Below, piece by piece: positions 62,391 to 64,000 of a DNA stretch of 64,000 nt (the first letter of the stretch is position 1; every line of letters begins with the position of its first letter). The notes beneath the pieces were generated by a model. It saw only the letters and a list, made by a program, of their open reading frames with translations. It did not search any database and was not told where the DNA came from. Origin of the DNA: CAUPWF01 sp964369775 (GTDB lineage Bacteria > Bacillota > Clostridia > Lachnospirales > Lachnospiraceae); contig CAYJHQ010000003.1 of assembly GCA_964369775.1 (NCBI GenBank), forward strand, positions 59,903-123,902, written 5' to 3'. The position numbers and the translations under genes were made by a program.

Positions 62391-62456
62391 CTATCTATTG
62401 CGTAATGATTCGATTTATACTAAAATGGAAAGACAATACACGTAGGAGGAAAAAAC

Positions 62457-64000
62457 GTGAAAAAAGAATTAGTAATTGTAATTGATTTTGGAGGACAGTA
62501 CAACCAATTGGTTGCACGTCGAGTTAGAGAGTGTAATGTTTATTGTGAAATCTATTCTTATAAGGTAAGCATAGAGAAGATAAAGGAGCTAAACCCTAAG
62601 GGGATTATTTTAACGGGTGGACCAAACAGCTGTTATGAAGCAGATTCGCCAACTTATTCAGAAGAACTATTTAAGCTAGGAGTTCCTGTCCTTGGACTTT
62701 GCTACGGAGCGCAGTTAATGATGCACGTATTAGGTGGAAAAGTTGAAAAGGCAGATGTGCGTGAATATGGAAAAACGGAAGTACTAGTAGATAAAGCGAC
62801 TTCCCCTATCTTTAATGGCGTTTCAAATAAAACAATTTGTTGGATGAGCCACTTTGATTATATTTCAAAATTGGCACCAGGATTTGAAGTGACATCACAT
62901 ACTACAGATTGCCCAGTGGCATCAGCTGAAAATACTGAAGAAAAATTGTATGCAATCCAATTCCATCCAGAGGTCCTTCACACAGTAGAAGGAACAAAGA
63001 TGTTATCTAATTATGTTATGAACGTATGTGGATGTAGTGGTGACTGGAGAATGGATTCGTTTGTAGAAGAATCAATTAAAATAATCCGTGAAAAGGTAGG
63101 AGATGGTAAAGTTTTATGTGGTCTTTCTGGTGGTGTAGACTCTTCTGTAGCAGCAGTCCTCTTATCAAAGGCAATCGGAAATCAATTGACTTGTGTATTT
63201 GTGGATCACGGTCTACTTCGTAAAAACGAAGGAGATGAAGTTGAGGCAATTTTTGGACCAGGAGGAGAGTATGATCTGAACTTTATCCGAGTAAATGTAG
63301 CGGATAGATTCTATGAAAAACTTTCAGGAGTTTCAGAGCCAGAAGCAAAGCGTAAGATTATTGGAGAAGAGTTTATTCGTGTATTCGAGCAAGAAGCAAA
63401 GAAGATCGGAACGGTAGACTTCTTGGTACAGGGAACAATTTATCCAGATGTTGTTGAAAGTGGAGTAGGTGGAGAGTCAGCAGTGATTAAATCTCACCAC
63501 AACGTGGGCGGATTACCAGATTATGTAGACTTCAAGGAAATCATAGAGCCACTACGAGACCTATTTAAAGACGAAGTTCGTAAAGCTGGATTAGAACTTG
63601 GAATTCCTGAATACTTAGTATTTAGACAACCATTCCCAGGTCCAGGTTTAGGTATTCGTATCATCGGAGAAGTATCAGAAGAAAAGGTAAAGATTGTTCA
63701 AGATGCAGATGCAATTTACCGCGAAGAAATCGCAAATGCAGGATTAGATAGAAGCATTGGACAATACTTCGCTGCACTTACAAATATGCGCTCTGTAGGA
63801 GTAATGGGAGATGAGAGAACATACGACTACGCGGTTGCACTTAGAGCGGTGAATACAATAGACTTCATGACAGCAGAGGCAGCAGAAGTGCCATATGAGG
63901 TCTTGAATAAAGTAATGAGTAGAATTATAAATGAAGTTCGTGGGGTGAATAGGGTTATGTATGATTTGACCAGTAAGCCACCAGGGACAATAGAAATGGA
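62457..64000 (+). CDS. guaA: GMP synthase (glutamine-hydrolysing), 3' end at window edge
   Basis: 514 full codons from GTG 62457 (TAGGAGG seven bases upstream). It reaches the family's C-terminal SKPPGTIEME-like end, so only the last residue or so and the stop codon lie outside. N-terminal glutaminase domain: GLCYGAQ with the catalytic Cys (about 82) and FHPEV with the His; ATP pyrophosphatase PP-loop SGGVDSSVA (about 224); C-terminal dimerisation domain. It makes GMP from XMP. No purine riboswitch is visible in the short leader. Confidence 0.96.
   Translation, partial: MKKELVIVIDFGGQYNQLVARRVRECNVYCEIYSYKVSIEKIKELNPKGIILTGGPNSCYEADSPTYSEELFKLGVPVLGLCYGAQLMMHVLGGKVEKADVREYGKTEVLVDKATSPIFNGVSNKTICWMSHFDYISKLAPGFEVTSHTTDCPVASAENTEEKLYAIQFHPEVLHTVEGTKMLSNYVMNVCGCSGDWRMDSFVEESIKIIREKVGDGKVLCGLSGGVDSSVAAVLLSKAIGNQLTCVFVDHGLLRKNEGDEVEAIFGPGGEYDLNFIRVNVADRFYEKLSGVSEPEAKRKIIGEEFIRVFEQEAKKIGTVDFLVQGTIYPDVVESGVGGESAVIKSHHNVGGLPDYVDFKEIIEPLRDLFKDEVRKAGLELGIPEYLVFRQPFPGPGLGIRIIGEVSEEKVKIVQDADAIYREEIANAGLDRSIGQYFAALTNMRSVGVMGDERTYDYAVALRAVNTIDFMTAEAAEVPYEVLNKVMSRIINEVRGVNRVMYDLTSKPPGTIEM

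Noticed and set aside
62391..62456. Purine riboswitch upstream of guaA
   Set aside because: Only 66 bases lie between the previous terminator and the start, and no TATA/GG loop-loop pattern is visible.

Overview
The window reads as chromosomal DNA of a low-GC, spore-forming Clostridia member, most likely a Lachnospiraceae-type anaerobe. The sporulation genes spoIIR, spoIIID and sipL (a clostridial spore-coat morphogen), the B12/radical-SAM enzymes, AG-rich ribosome-binding sites and AT-rich codon use all fit. No phage, insertion sequence, CRISPR array or rRNA is visible. The first gene (a UroD-family protein) and the last (guaA) are cut by the window edges.

Layout. 1-6280 is a mixed region: UroD-like protein, anchored alpha/beta hydrolase, DUF2130 coiled-coil protein, an unknown gene convergent with a tiny ribbon-helix-helix regulator, lipoprotein, ferredoxin-like protein, dtd, rhaM and a YgjP-type metallopeptidase. 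A tRNA-Ser(GGA) with its own promoter and terminator follows. 6537-16546 is the standout: one promoter and eight tightly packed genes, namely five paralogous B12-binding radical SAM enzymes, a GH3-family acyl-acid adenylating/amide-forming enzyme and two acyltransferase-like proteins. I recognise no described pathway with this content, and it is the best candidate for a new biosynthetic system. 16580-19094 holds two diguanylate cyclases. 19122-23645 is cell-envelope biology: Glf, two LytR-CpsA-Psr proteins and PlsC.

23765-34671 is a core block: PrcB-type lipoprotein, sipL, ispE, a GntR regulator, spoIIR, cvfB, an HPr-like protein, dnaE, pfkA and murI. 34674-48363 carries DUF1934, a ClC channel, cardiolipin synthase, a secreted foldase-like lipoprotein, an arsenic operon (arsR-acr3-phosphoesterase) with a clear operator, an EamA transporter, ROK kinase, Gfo/Idh/MocA oxidoreductase, a thioredoxin-CcdA pair, a rhomboid protease and an intracellular-type alpha-amylase. 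48494-55646 is a translationally coupled surface operon: a SipW-type signal peptidase, three small TasA-like or signal-anchored exported proteins and a 1538-residue exported protein without a sortase motif. The tail has a rubredoxin-glutamate synthase fusion, a second YgjP-type peptidase, spoIIID, a YesMN two-component pair, two HPr-like proteins that keep the regulatory-serine region but have lost the catalytic histidine, and guaA.

How the parts may work together (inference): the radical SAM operon probably makes or remodels a small acyl amide or lipid-like molecule. The GH3 enzyme would activate a carboxylate, the acyltransferase-like proteins would transfer acyl groups, and the radical SAM enzymes would do C-methylation, cyclisation or C-C coupling. 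Neither a transporter nor a regulator lies inside the operon. Glf, the LCP proteins and the SipW operon point to an elaborated envelope.
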